Shown here: one piece after another, positions 5,455 to 12,128 of the stretch | Layout: the number at the start of each line of letters is the position of its first letter | How positions within the stretch are numbered: position 1 is the stretch's first letter | Assembly: GCA_016735415.1 (NCBI GenBank) | Contig: JAERRP010000101.1 | Span: 1-12,315, forward strand | Direction: 5' to 3' | Length of the DNA: 12,315 nt | Source: Desulfobacterales bacterium | Lineage (GTDB): Bacteria > Desulfobacterota > Desulfobacteria > Desulfobacterales > UBA5852 | Position numbers and translations under genes: made by a program | The notes under the pieces: generated by a model | Told to the model about the DNA's origin: nothing | The model's input: the letters and a program-made list of their open reading frames with translations, nothing else | Databases searched by the model: none

Positions 5455-7308
5455 ATGCAACAGAATAATCAATCCTTCCGTCAGCCCGAGCTCATTCGAT
5501 TGACGCCCTGGTTCAACCGCCCGGGATTGCGCCTCGTGCAATGGCTGCTGGAGCCCCTGATTCTCAATCTGACCGGCGGCCGGCGGATCAACACAGCCTA
5601 TCGGCAAACACTGGAAACGTCTCCGCAGATCGATTTTTTCGAAAAATGTCTGCGCCAGTTAAAAATCGATCCGCAAATCACGGCGCGCGATCGCGAACGT
5701 CTGCCTGCCAAAGGCCCCCTGATCGTGGTCGCCAATCATCCTTTCGGCGGCTTGGATGGTATCATCCTGGGGGCCGTGCTGAACCGCCTGCGCGCCGACG
5801 TCAAAATTCTCGGCAATCATCTTCTGGGCCGGATCCGTGAAATCGAACCGCAGGTCATTCCGCTGGATGTGTTCAATCCTCAAAGCGCCGCCGTTCAGAA
5901 CAGCCGGGCCATGATGGCGGCGGTGCGCTGGGTGCGCCGCGGCGGCTGTCTGGCGTCTTTTCCGGCCGGCGAAGTCTCACGCCTTTCGCTCGCGCAGGGC
6001 CGTATTCAGGACCGGAACTGGAGCCGCCATGTGGCTTCGATTCTGCGCCTGAGCAAGGCCACCGTCGTTCCGGTATATTTCCATGGCCGCAACAGCACCT
6101 GGTTTCAGATGGCCAGCCTGATTCACCCGCTTCTCGGTACCGCCATGCTGCCACGCGAAATCATGAACAAATCCGACCGCCCGGTAAAAGTCCTGATTGG
6201 CAAGCCGCGCCCCTGGAAAAAACTGGCCCACTACCAAAACGATGAAGATCTATCCGACTACCTTCGCCGCCAGACCTATTTCCTGGCGAACCGCATCGGC
6301 ACGAAAAACATTCCGTCGCTGCCGCCACACGTCAAACGCCGGAAACGGCCGGAAAAAATCATTCCCCCGGTTCCGCTGGACCCTCTGAAAGCCGAAATTG
6401 CGAGCCTGCCCGAAGAACAGGAACTTGTCCGCCACGGTTCTTTCAGCGTCTACGTCGCCAGGGCGGCCCAGATTCCGCACCTGCTGAAGGAAATCGGGCG
6501 CCTGCGGGAGGTGACCTTCCGGGCCGTGGGTGAAGGAACGGGGCGGGCCCTGGATCTGGATCTTTTCGACGAATACTACCGGCACCTGTTTCTGTGGCAG
6601 CGCGAAAACCACGAGATAGCGGGCGGTTACCGCCTGGGATTGACCGACCGCATCATCGATGCCTTTGGCCCGCAGGGGCTGTACACCAGCACCCTCTTTC
6701 GCTTCAAGCCGCCGTTTCTCCAGGCGCTGGACGATGCCATCGAGCTGGGACGCTCCTTTATCAGCCCGGCCTATCAGCGCCACCACGCCTGCCTCTTTTT
6801 GCTGTGGCGCGGTATCGGGAATTTTATCCTGGACCACCCACGCTACAAAAAACTGTTCGGGCCGGTGAGCATAAGTCAAAATTACCAGGAAATCTCGCGC
6901 GACCTGATGGTTTATTTCCTGCGTGAGCAGAAGATGGACCGCAAACTGGCCCAATACGTAAGCCCGCGCCGACCGGTGCGCCTGCAAATGATCAGGGGGT
7001 TGCGGCCGGAAGACCTGCAAGTCGGTTGTGCCGATATCGAGACCGTTTCGATCCTGATTTCGGAGCTGGAAGAAGACGGCAAAGGCCTGCCGGTCCTGCT
7101 CAAGCATTACCTCAAACTCGAAGCCAACCTCCTGAGTTTCAACCTCGACAAAGACTTCTCCAATGTCATCGACGGTTTGATTCTTCTGGATCTCACCCGC
7201 ACGAATGCCCGCATGGTGGAACGCGTGATGGGGGCCGCGGGCTTCCGCCGTTTCCGGGCCTATCATGACCGCAAGGCCAACCGGGAGGCCTACCGGTTGG
7301 CCGGTTGA
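5455..7308 (+). CDS. olsF: Bifunctional PlsC-GNAT acyltransferase, ornithine lipid synthase (OlsF-like)
   Basis: This 617-residue protein joins two acyltransferase domains, the arrangement of OlsF, in which one part N-acylates ornithine (OlsB-like) and the other O-acylates the lyso-lipid (OlsA-like). The N-terminal part (about 80-285) is a PlsC/LPLAT domain: VVANHPFGGLDGI (91-103) holds the catalytic His95 and Asp101, and FPAGEVS (169-175) is the third block. His and Asp are separated by five residues instead of the usual four (HX4D), a variant I believe is normal for the hemolysin-like LPLAT subgroup. A linker rich in Lys/Arg/Pro (about 290-310) leads to a GNAT-like OlsB domain (about 320-500) with EVTFRAVGEGTGRALDLDLF and RLGLTDRI. 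A C-terminal part (about 505-617) is helix-rich and ends like the OlsF tail. The product would be a membrane lipid lacking phosphate. The Shine-Dalgarno (AGGGA, 12 bases away) is weak. Confidence 0.85.
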   Translation: MQQNNQSFRQPELIRLTPWFNRPGLRLVQWLLEPLILNLTGGRRINTAYRQTLETSPQIDFFEKCLRQLKIDPQITARDRERLPAKGPLIVVANHPFGGLDGIILGAVLNRLRADVKILGNHLLGRIREIEPQVIPLDVFNPQSAAVQNSRAMMAAVRWVRRGGCLASFPAGEVSRLSLAQGRIQDRNWSRHVASILRLSKATVVPVYFHGRNSTWFQMASLIHPLLGTAMLPREIMNKSDRPVKVLIGKPRPWKKLAHYQNDEDLSDYLRRQTYFLANRIGTKNIPSLPPHVKRRKRPEKIIPPVPLDPLKAEIASLPEEQELVRHGSFSVYVARAAQIPHLLKEIGRLREVTFRAVGEGTGRALDLDLFDEYYRHLFLWQRENHEIAGGYRLGLTDRIIDAFGPQGLYTSTLFRFKPPFLQALDDAIELGRSFISPAYQRHHACLFLLWRGIGNFILDHPRYKKLFGPVSISQNYQEISRDLMVYFLREQKMDRKLAQYVSPRRPVRLQMIRGLRPEDLQVGCADIETVSILISELEEDGKGLPVLLKHYLKLEANLLSFNLDKDFSNVIDGLILLDLTRTNARMVERVMGAAGFRRFRAYHDRKANREAYRLAG

Positions 7309-7386
7309 CCCGGCGGCGCCAACAGGATTCCCTGCCCCCATCGCATTTGACAATCAACAAGCCATCATTATTTCTTTAAAAAGCGT

Positions 7387-7431
7387 GGGCCGGCAATGAC
7401 GGCCGTGTGCCGCCGGCAGACCCACCGGCCC
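7387..7431 (+). repeat. Inverted repeat in the leader of the Cys-rich gene
   Basis: GGGCCGG (7387-7393) pairs with CCGGCCC (7425-7431) across 31 bases that can fold further. A perfect TTGACA at 7347-7352 lies upstream and could be a -35 element, though the matching -10 (about 7370) is poor. This spacer (7309-7483) has no coding signal. Confidence 0.35.
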
Positions 7432-7448
7432 TATAAAACGACCCCGCC

Positions 7449-7465
7449 TGCCGGGTCAACCGGCA
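7449..7465 (+). promoter_or_regulatory. Hairpin abutting the ribosome binding site of the Cys-rich gene
   Basis: TGCCGG (7449-7454) and CCGGCA (7460-7465) enclose GTCAA. The stem ends one base before the AGGAGAGGAG Shine-Dalgarno (7467-7476), so it could influence translation of the downstream gene. Outer CCTG/CAGG bases can extend it with a bulge. Confidence 0.4.
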
Positions 7466-7483
7466 CAGGAGAGGAGATATATT

Positions 7484-7705
7484 ATGGTTCACACCTGCAA
7501 AAACTGCGGAGCGGTCGCCAAGGAACCCGGACACCTCTGCAACCCCTGCGGCGACAAACACAAGTGCTCTTTTTGCGGAGCCCCCGAAGTTGACCCCATC
7601 CACATATGCAAAAGTAAACTGGCCGCCATGAAATTCGTCTGCGACGGCTGCGGCCGGGTGGCCATGGAAAGCGAGCACCTTTGCAAACCCGCGCCCATCG
7701 GGTAG
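7484..7705 (+). CDS. Small Cys-rich zinc-ribbon-like protein with three repeats
   Basis: This 73-residue soluble protein is built from three exact copies of C-x2-C-G-x7-H-x-C: Cys5/Cys8/His17/Cys19, Cys28/Cys31/His40/Cys42 and Cys53/Cys56/His65/Cys67. Each could bind one zinc (or another metal) with three Cys and one His; Cys22 is extra. There are no membrane spans or signal peptide. The function is unknown; I have the impression that similar short proteins occur in sulfate-reducing deltaproteobacteria, but cannot check. A very strong Shine-Dalgarno (AGGAGAGGAG) lies seven bases before the ATG, and an intrinsic terminator follows, so it looks like a single-gene, well-expressed unit. Rubredoxin- or FmdB-like zinc ribbons are alternatives, but the Cys3His spacing does not match the rubredoxin CxxCG pair pattern. 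Confidence 0.88.
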   Translation: MVHTCKNCGAVAKEPGHLCNPCGDKHKCSFCGAPEVDPIHICKSKLAAMKFVCDGCGRVAMESEHLCKPAPIG

Positions 7706-7738
7706 CGCCCCTGCGAACAATGACAACGATCCGGGCCG

Positions 7739-7775
7739 AAAGGGCGGTACCGACCGGCACCGCCCTTTCTCTTTG
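7739..7775 (+). terminator. Rho-independent terminator of the Cys-rich gene
   Basis: AAAGGGCGGT (7739-7748) pairs perfectly with ACCGCCCTTT (7759-7768), a 10-bp stem with a 10-base loop, followed by the T-rich CTCTTTG. It lies 34 bases after the stop codon and faces the minus-strand two-component operon. Confidence 0.85.
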
Positions 7776-7851
7776 AATCAATGCGGCTTGCAGCGGAGCC
7801 TCGGCCCGGCCCATTGACGACGGGCGCGGCCTGGCGTCCAACGCCCGGGGC

Positions 7852-7902
7852 CGGACAGGCCCCGGAACCAAAATCTACGGCTTCCGGACGGACGCCTGTC
7901 CG
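7852..7902. repeat. Nested inverted repeats after the response regulator gene
   Basis: CGGACAGGC (7852-7860) pairs with GCCTGTCCG (7894-7902), and inside it CCGGAA (7862-7867) pairs with TTCCGG (7882-7887). The structure lies 19 bases past the stop of the minus-strand response regulator, so it may end or stabilise that transcript. No T-run follows on the minus strand. Confidence 0.45.
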
Positions 7903-7920
7903 AAACAGATTCCGGGAGGC

Positions 7921-8658
7921 CTACGTCTCCCCGGCGCCATCGTTGAATATATAGCCCACCGAGCGGACGCTTTTGAAAAACTGCGGTCGTTTGGGGTCTT
8001 CCTCGAAGTACTTGCGAAAGCGGACAATGAAATTGTCCACCGTGCGGGTGGTCATGTGCCCGGTGTAGCCCCACCCGATTTCCAGAATCTTTTCGCGCGC
8101 GAGCACTTTTCCGCGATTGGCCACAAAAAGCTTGAGCAGTTTCATCTCCTGGTCGGTCAGCTTGATGTTTTTTTTAACGCCGCGGGCCCGGGCGGTTTCG
8201 AAGTCGATCCGATTGCGCCCGAATTCGATCACCCGGGGCACCTGATCGGATCCACCCGCCAGCACCCCGCCCCCGGCACGGCCCCAGTCCGCGCGCTTCA
8301 GCAGCCGCTGGACCCGCAACTGGAATTCTTCCAGGTTAAAGGGTTTGGTCAGATAGTCATCCACCCCGTTGGCCAGCCCCTGGATGCGGTCGTCCGGCTC
8401 CGCCCGCGCCGAAAGAATCAGGATGGGAATCCGTTCATCCTCCAGTCGGATACGCTGCAGCACCGAAAAACCATCGATACCCGGCAGCATGATATCCAGA
8501 ACGATCAGGTGCGGCCGCCAGGCGCGCCACTTCTCCAGGCCGGAAATGCCGTCCACGGCAATGGCCACCTCATATCCCAGCAGCGCCAGATTGAGTTCAA
8601 GCCCTTCAGCGATATGCTTGTCGTCCTCAACAATCAGGATACGCTTGTCCGCGCTCAT
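7921..8658 (-). CDS. OmpR/PhoB-family response regulator
   Basis: This 245-residue protein has an N-terminal receiver domain (about 5-118) and a C-terminal winged-helix DNA-binding domain (about 145-240). Receiver residues are intact: acidic Asp12/Asp13, phospho-acceptor Asp55 in LIVLDIMLPG, Ser83 at the Thr/Ser switch and Lys105 in LTKPF. The DNA-binding domain shows the OmpR-type LTDQEMKLLKLFVANRGKVL segment, a recognition region with RTVDNFIVRFRKYFE, and the closing VRSVGYIF. The linker has a Gly-rich stretch. It is translationally coupled to the histidine kinase gene: its ATG overlaps the kinase TGA by four bases (ATGA), and GGGGGGAA lies just upstream. Targets are unknown; the lipid genes around it are candidates only by proximity. 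Confidence 0.95.
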   Translation of the reverse strand: MSADKRILIVEDDKHIAEGLELNLALLGYEVAIAVDGISGLEKWRAWRPHLIVLDIMLPGIDGFSVLQRIRLEDERIPILILSARAEPDDRIQGLANGVDDYLTKPFNLEEFQLRVQRLLKRADWGRAGGGVLAGGSDQVPRVIEFGRNRIDFETARARGVKKNIKLTDQEMKLLKLFVANRGKVLAREKILEIGWGYTGHMTTRTVDNFIVRFRKYFEEDPKRPQFFKSVRSVGYIFNDGAGET

Positions 8659-9635
8659 GCCATTCCCCCCGTTTGGTCCCCGTATAGCCGTTTGACCGGC
8701 AGCACCACGCTGAAAACGGAGCCCCGCGCATCGGTCCGGCTGGCGGCCTCCACCCGGCCCTGATGAATTTTGGCGATATGCTGCACCAGATTGAGGCCCA
8801 GTCCGCTGCCGCGCAGCTGGTTGTCCCCGGGGCGGCCGGCCTGGTAGAAGCGTCGGAAAATCTTGCGGCTTTCCCGGCGGTCGATGCCGATCCCATTGTC
8901 GATAAAATCGATTCGCAGCTGACGATGGCGGATCGTGAAACGGATGTCCACCTGCGCCCTTTCGGATTCGTTATACTTGATGGCATTGACCAGCAGATTC
9001 ATCACGAGCATTTCGAACAGCGATCGATCGATCGGATAAACCAGTTGCGCGGCGGGTTTATGCACCACGATCCGGCAGCCCTCGAACCATCCGGCATTGT
9101 CTTCGTGGCATTTTTCGATCACCTGGACCAGATCGAGCGGTTTGAACTCCGCCTGGTAGCTTTTGCTCTCCAGGCGTGCCAGGTTGAGAATCCGGCTGAT
9201 ATTGTCCGAAAGCCGGCTGATGTCGGCCAGCATGTAGTTAATGTATTTCTTCTGGTCCCGGCGGGGCAGATCGTATTTCTGGAAGGTCTCCAGGAAAAGT
9301 TGCAGGGAGGTCACCGGGGTTTTGAGTTCATGCGTGAAGTTGTTGATAAACTGGCGCTGCAACCGGTAGAGTTGCCAGGTTTTCTGGTTGTAAACGAAAA
9401 TGGTGAAGATGCCCATCAGGATAATGCCCACCAGGATGGACATCACCATGATCACCACCCAGGTTTGCGGCGCCAGGACCTGCTCCGCATCCAGATCGAA
9501 GCGGCTGACCAGCGCCTGGAAGCCGCTGCTGATTTCGATATACCAGTAGATGAAAAGGAGCAGGGACAGCACCAGGGCGATAATGGAAAAGACGAAAATG
9601 GCAATGGGGTGGAAAAACCAGGTTGTGCGTCGCAT
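8655..9635 (-). CDS. Membrane sensor histidine kinase, HAMP-less
   Basis: This 326-residue kinase is the partner of the overlapping response regulator. Two membrane spans (about 9-30 and 59-82) flank a very short periplasmic segment of about 28 residues. The second span runs almost directly into the dimerisation/phosphoacceptor helix with FTHELKTPVTS and His102, leaving no room for a HAMP domain. The catalytic domain is complete: N-box MNLLVNAIKYN (Asn213, Asn217), G1 DNGIG 246-250, F-box IFRRFYQ and G2 GSGLGL 276-281. With so little periplasmic sequence the signal is probably sensed in or at the membrane, or through a partner protein; this is inference. The ATG has GGAG about four bases upstream. 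The antisense 370-residue open frame over this gene is a shadow. Confidence 0.95.
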   Translation of the reverse strand: MRRTTWFFHPIAIFVFSIIALVLSLLLFIYWYIEISSGFQALVSRFDLDAEQVLAPQTWVVIMVMSILVGIILMGIFTIFVYNQKTWQLYRLQRQFINNFTHELKTPVTSLQLFLETFQKYDLPRRDQKKYINYMLADISRLSDNISRILNLARLESKSYQAEFKPLDLVQVIEKCHEDNAGWFEGCRIVVHKPAAQLVYPIDRSLFEMLVMNLLVNAIKYNESERAQVDIRFTIRHRQLRIDFIDNGIGIDRRESRKIFRRFYQAGRPGDNQLRGSGLGLNLVQHIAKIHQGRVEAASRTDARGSVFSVVLPVKRLYGDQTGGMA

Positions 9636-9905
9636 GGGCTCCAGTTACAATCAATCGCGGATTCAAGTCAACGCCGGATTGACGATCTTACCGCATCAAC
9701 ACCGTCGGATGCCGGTCCGGCCAGCTATTGTCCGTCCCGAAATGGTCTTTTTTGCCCTGACCGGCCGGTCGTAGCGGGTTTGCGGCTGCGGCGTACAAAA
9801 GTAGGCCTCACCGCAACCCCGCTGCAGCCGTATCAGAACAAAAAATCCTCATTTCTGAATCGGACACGATCGTGACATCTTAAATTCGTGGATTTCCGCA
9901 CGGAC
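9636..9905. other. Divergent intergenic region
   Basis: This spacer between the histidine kinase and the downstream plus-strand genes should hold divergent promoters. I see two perfect palindromes that could be operators: GACCGGCCGGTC (9759-9770) and CACGATCGTG (9866-9875). I found no convincing coding frame or paired -35/-10 boxes. Confidence 0.4.
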
Positions 9906-10013
9906 ATGATCTATTATGACGATGTCATGACCGTACGCATCAAGGGCTTGTTTGCCCCCTTGGCGTCCGAACTCAAGCGGCACGGCATCAACCTGTGGCC
10001 GCAAGAGACCTGA
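9906..10013 (+). CDS. Possible small protein of 35 residues
   Basis: ATG at 9906 opens a 35-residue frame (MIYYDDVMTVRIKGLFAPLA then SELKRHGINLWPQET) ending at TGA 10011-10013. The composition is protein-like, with G/C-rich third positions matching the neighbouring genes, and it ends 28 bases before the acyltransferase ATG, so the two could be co-transcribed. There is no good Shine-Dalgarno. A GTG at 9888 in the same frame would add six residues. It could instead be a relic of a longer gene. I do not recognise a family. Confidence 0.35.
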   Translation: MIYYDDVMTVRIKGLFAPLASELKRHGINLWPQET

Positions 10014-10041
10014 AACGTCAGCGCCCCAAAGGAAACCGACC

Positions 10042-10980
10042 ATGCGTCCTAATGTCATCCTGACCCCACTCCGCGGTATGATGGCCCTGGCGGGCTATAC
10101 CGTCAATACGATCTTCTGGTGCCTTCTCATTTTGGCGGTGGCTTTTTTAAAAGCACTCGTGCCCGTGGCCGGATTCCGCCGCCTGTGCAGCGCTGTTTTG
10201 CACTTCATCGCCATGCGCTGGATTGCCGTCAACAATCTCAATATGCGCCTGATCAGTCGCGTTCACATCCAGGCCCGGGGGATCGAGGCCCTGCGGGTGG
10301 ACAACTGGTACCTGGTGCTTTCCAACCACCAGTCATGGGTGGACATCCTGGTGCTCCAGAATATATTTCACCGGCGGATCCCCTTTCTGAAATTTTTCAT
10401 CAAAAAAGAACTCATCTGGATGCCGTTTCTGGGTCTGGCCTGGTGGGCCATGGATTTTCCCTTCGTCGAACGCTATTCCCGTCAGATTCTGGCCCGCAAG
10501 CCCCACCTGCGCGGACACGACATCGAAATTACCCGCCAGGCCTGCGCTAAATTCAAACATCTTCCGGTCTCCATCATGAACTTTGTGGAAGGCACCCGTT
10601 TCACGACCGCCAAAAACCGTCGCCAGAATTCGCCCTACCGCCACCTGCTGCGTCCCAAAAGCGGTGGGATGGCGCTGGTATTACACACCATGGGCGAACA
10701 ACTGACCAGTATTCTGGATGTCACGATCGTCTACCCGCAGGGGGCGCCCCGCTTCTGGAATATGCTCTGCGGACGGTTGGGAGATGTCCGTGTGCATGTG
10801 CGCGAAATCCCCATCGACCGTGTGCCCCGGGGCGATTATTTCGGAAACGAGTCTTTCCGCGGCCTTTTCCAGGACTGGGTCAACGATTTGTGGATGGAAA
10901 AGGACGAACGTATCGCGGTCACCCTCAAAAAATGTGTGAACCAATCCACGGCCCCAACGGATTATTCCCAGGCCGCTTGA
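10042..10980 (+). CDS. YihG-like 1-acyl-sn-glycerol-3-phosphate acyltransferase
   Basis: This 312-residue membrane-associated acyltransferase should transfer an acyl chain to lysophosphatidic acid in phospholipid synthesis, as PlsC and its E. coli relative YihG do. It has an N-terminal hydrophobic span (about 18-40), the catalytic block LSNHQSWVDI with His96 and Asp101 (HX4D), the PFLGLAWWAMDFPFVERYSR segment, and the FVEGTRF block (181-187). Length and block order match YihG (about 310 residues), including the C-terminal DYFGNESFRGLFQDWVNDLW region, better than PlsC (about 245). The ATG at 10042 has AAAGGAAA seven bases upstream; the open frame reaches 9952 but has no start signal there. The ROK kinase gene begins 39 bases after its stop and may be co-transcribed. 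The exact acyl acceptor is uncertain. Confidence 0.92.
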   Translation: MRPNVILTPLRGMMALAGYTVNTIFWCLLILAVAFLKALVPVAGFRRLCSAVLHFIAMRWIAVNNLNMRLISRVHIQARGIEALRVDNWYLVLSNHQSWVDILVLQNIFHRRIPFLKFFIKKELIWMPFLGLAWWAMDFPFVERYSRQILARKPHLRGHDIEITRQACAKFKHLPVSIMNFVEGTRFTTAKNRRQNSPYRHLLRPKSGGMALVLHTMGEQLTSILDVTIVYPQGAPRFWNMLCGRLGDVRVHVREIPIDRVPRGDYFGNESFRGLFQDWVNDLWMEKDERIAVTLKKCVNQSTAPTDYSQAA

Positions 10981-11007
10981 TATCTGAGCATTGAACCTGC
11001 CGCCCGT

Positions 11008-11013
11008 ACGAGG
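11008..11013 (+). promoter_or_regulatory. Ribosome binding site deciding the ROK kinase start
   Basis: ACGAGG directly touches the first ATG (11014) but is six bases from the second ATG (11020), so the second is the likely start. Confidence 0.5.
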
Positions 11014-11019
11014 ATGCCC

Positions 11020-11973
11020 ATGGGCCCGTCTGAAATTCCGCCAACCCCATCCGCAGAGGACCCGGAAACATCGTCCCGGTATCGTATCGGGATCGATCTG
11101 GGCGGCACGAAAATCGAAGCCGTCCTGCTGACGCCCGAAGGCCGTCTTGAGCTCCGCGAACGGGTGGCCACCCCGCGGGGAACGGAGGACGACTACCGCG
11201 CCATCCTGGCCGCGGTCGTTAATCTGGCCACAAGCGTTCTCGAGCGCGTGCCGGCCAGCGGCCGGCTTTCGCCCATCGGCACCGGCATTCCCGGCAGCAT
11301 CGATACCCACACCGGTCGGGTCGACAATGCCAACACGACCAGTCTGAACGGCCGGCCTTTTCAAACGGATATCGAAGCCCGACTGGGCCGGCCGGTGGGC
11401 ATGGAGAACGACGCCAACTGTTTTACCGCGGCTGAAAGCCGTATGGGGGCCGGCCGGGGTCATGCCATTGTTTTTGGTATCATTATGGGCACCGGGGTCG
11501 GGGGCGGTCTGACCGTCGACGGACGGGTGCACCACGGCCGACACGGGATTGCCGGCGAGTGGGGCCATCTGTCGGTGGCGCCGGAGGGCCGTTTGTGCTG
11601 GTGCGGCAACCGTGGATGTGTGGAAACCCTGATCAGCGGTCCCGGCCTGACGGCCGCCTACGAAGCGCGTTTTGGCGAAAAGCCGTCCGTCGAAGCGATT
11701 GTGGAAGGCTACCGTCGCGGCGATACCCCCTGCCGCACGATATTCGAACAGTTTCTGGAAGACTTCGGGCGCTGCCTGGGCGGGCTGATCTCCATTCTCG
11801 ACCCCGACGCCGTAGTTCTGGGGGGCGGGCTGTCCAATATCGACGAACTCTACACCGAGGGCGCCGCCCGTGTGCGCCGCTATGCCTTTCACCCCGATCT
11901 GCAAACGCCTATTCTAAAGCACCGCCTGGGAGATTCGGCCGGTGTCTTCGGTGCCGCCTGGATCGGCCGCTGA
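11020..11973 (+). CDS. ROK-family sugar kinase
   Basis: This 317-residue cytoplasmic protein is a ROK-family hexokinase (glucokinase, fructokinase or N-acetylhexosamine kinase type) that phosphorylates a sugar with ATP. It shows the phosphate-binding GIDLGGTKIEA (24-34), the catalytic Asp131 in MENDANC, the GTGVGGGL adenosine loop (about 157-164), the GEWGH motif (179-183), whose His183 binds zinc, and the zinc cysteines in CWCGNRGCVE (Cys193, Cys195, Cys200). There is no N-terminal helix-turn-helix, so it is an enzyme and not a ROK repressor; the first 20 residues are a Pro/Ser/Glu-rich extension absent from most family members. The CWCGNRGC signature resembles fructokinase/NAG kinase members (Mak, NagK), but sugar choice cannot be told by eye. 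It follows the acyltransferase by 39 bases. Its role next to lipid genes is unclear. Confidence 0.93.
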   Translation: MGPSEIPPTPSAEDPETSSRYRIGIDLGGTKIEAVLLTPEGRLELRERVATPRGTEDDYRAILAAVVNLATSVLERVPASGRLSPIGTGIPGSIDTHTGRVDNANTTSLNGRPFQTDIEARLGRPVGMENDANCFTAAESRMGAGRGHAIVFGIIMGTGVGGGLTVDGRVHHGRHGIAGEWGHLSVAPEGRLCWCGNRGCVETLISGPGLTAAYEARFGEKPSVEAIVEGYRRGDTPCRTIFEQFLEDFGRCLGGLISILDPDAVVLGGGLSNIDELYTEGAARVRRYAFHPDLQTPILKHRLGDSAGVFGAAWIGR

Positions 11974-12128
11974 TCCGATGTCGCCCCGATCCCCAGCCCA
12001 GCCGGCGCGTTCAATCCCTGACGTGTTGACGGGGGACCGTCGGCGCTGCTTCTTTAGAAGAAGTTGAGGCCTTCTTTCGGGTAAAAACGGATATTATCCT
12101 GTTTTCCGGGTCATCTCCGGCCGTTCCA

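Noticed and set aside
8763..9875. Long plus-strand open frame opposite the histidine kinase.
   Set aside because: His/Gln/Asp-rich translation typical of an antisense shadow in GC-rich DNA; the minus strand has complete kinase motifs.
9849..10058. Minus-strand open frame of 69 codons opposite the small ORF.
   Set aside because: It overlaps the acyltransferase start and has no start signal or family resemblance; the plus frame is the more coding-like one.
10681..11904. Long minus-strand open frame opposite the ROK kinase and acyltransferase end.
   Set aside because: It spans two real genes with full motif sets on the plus strand and has no recognisable domain.
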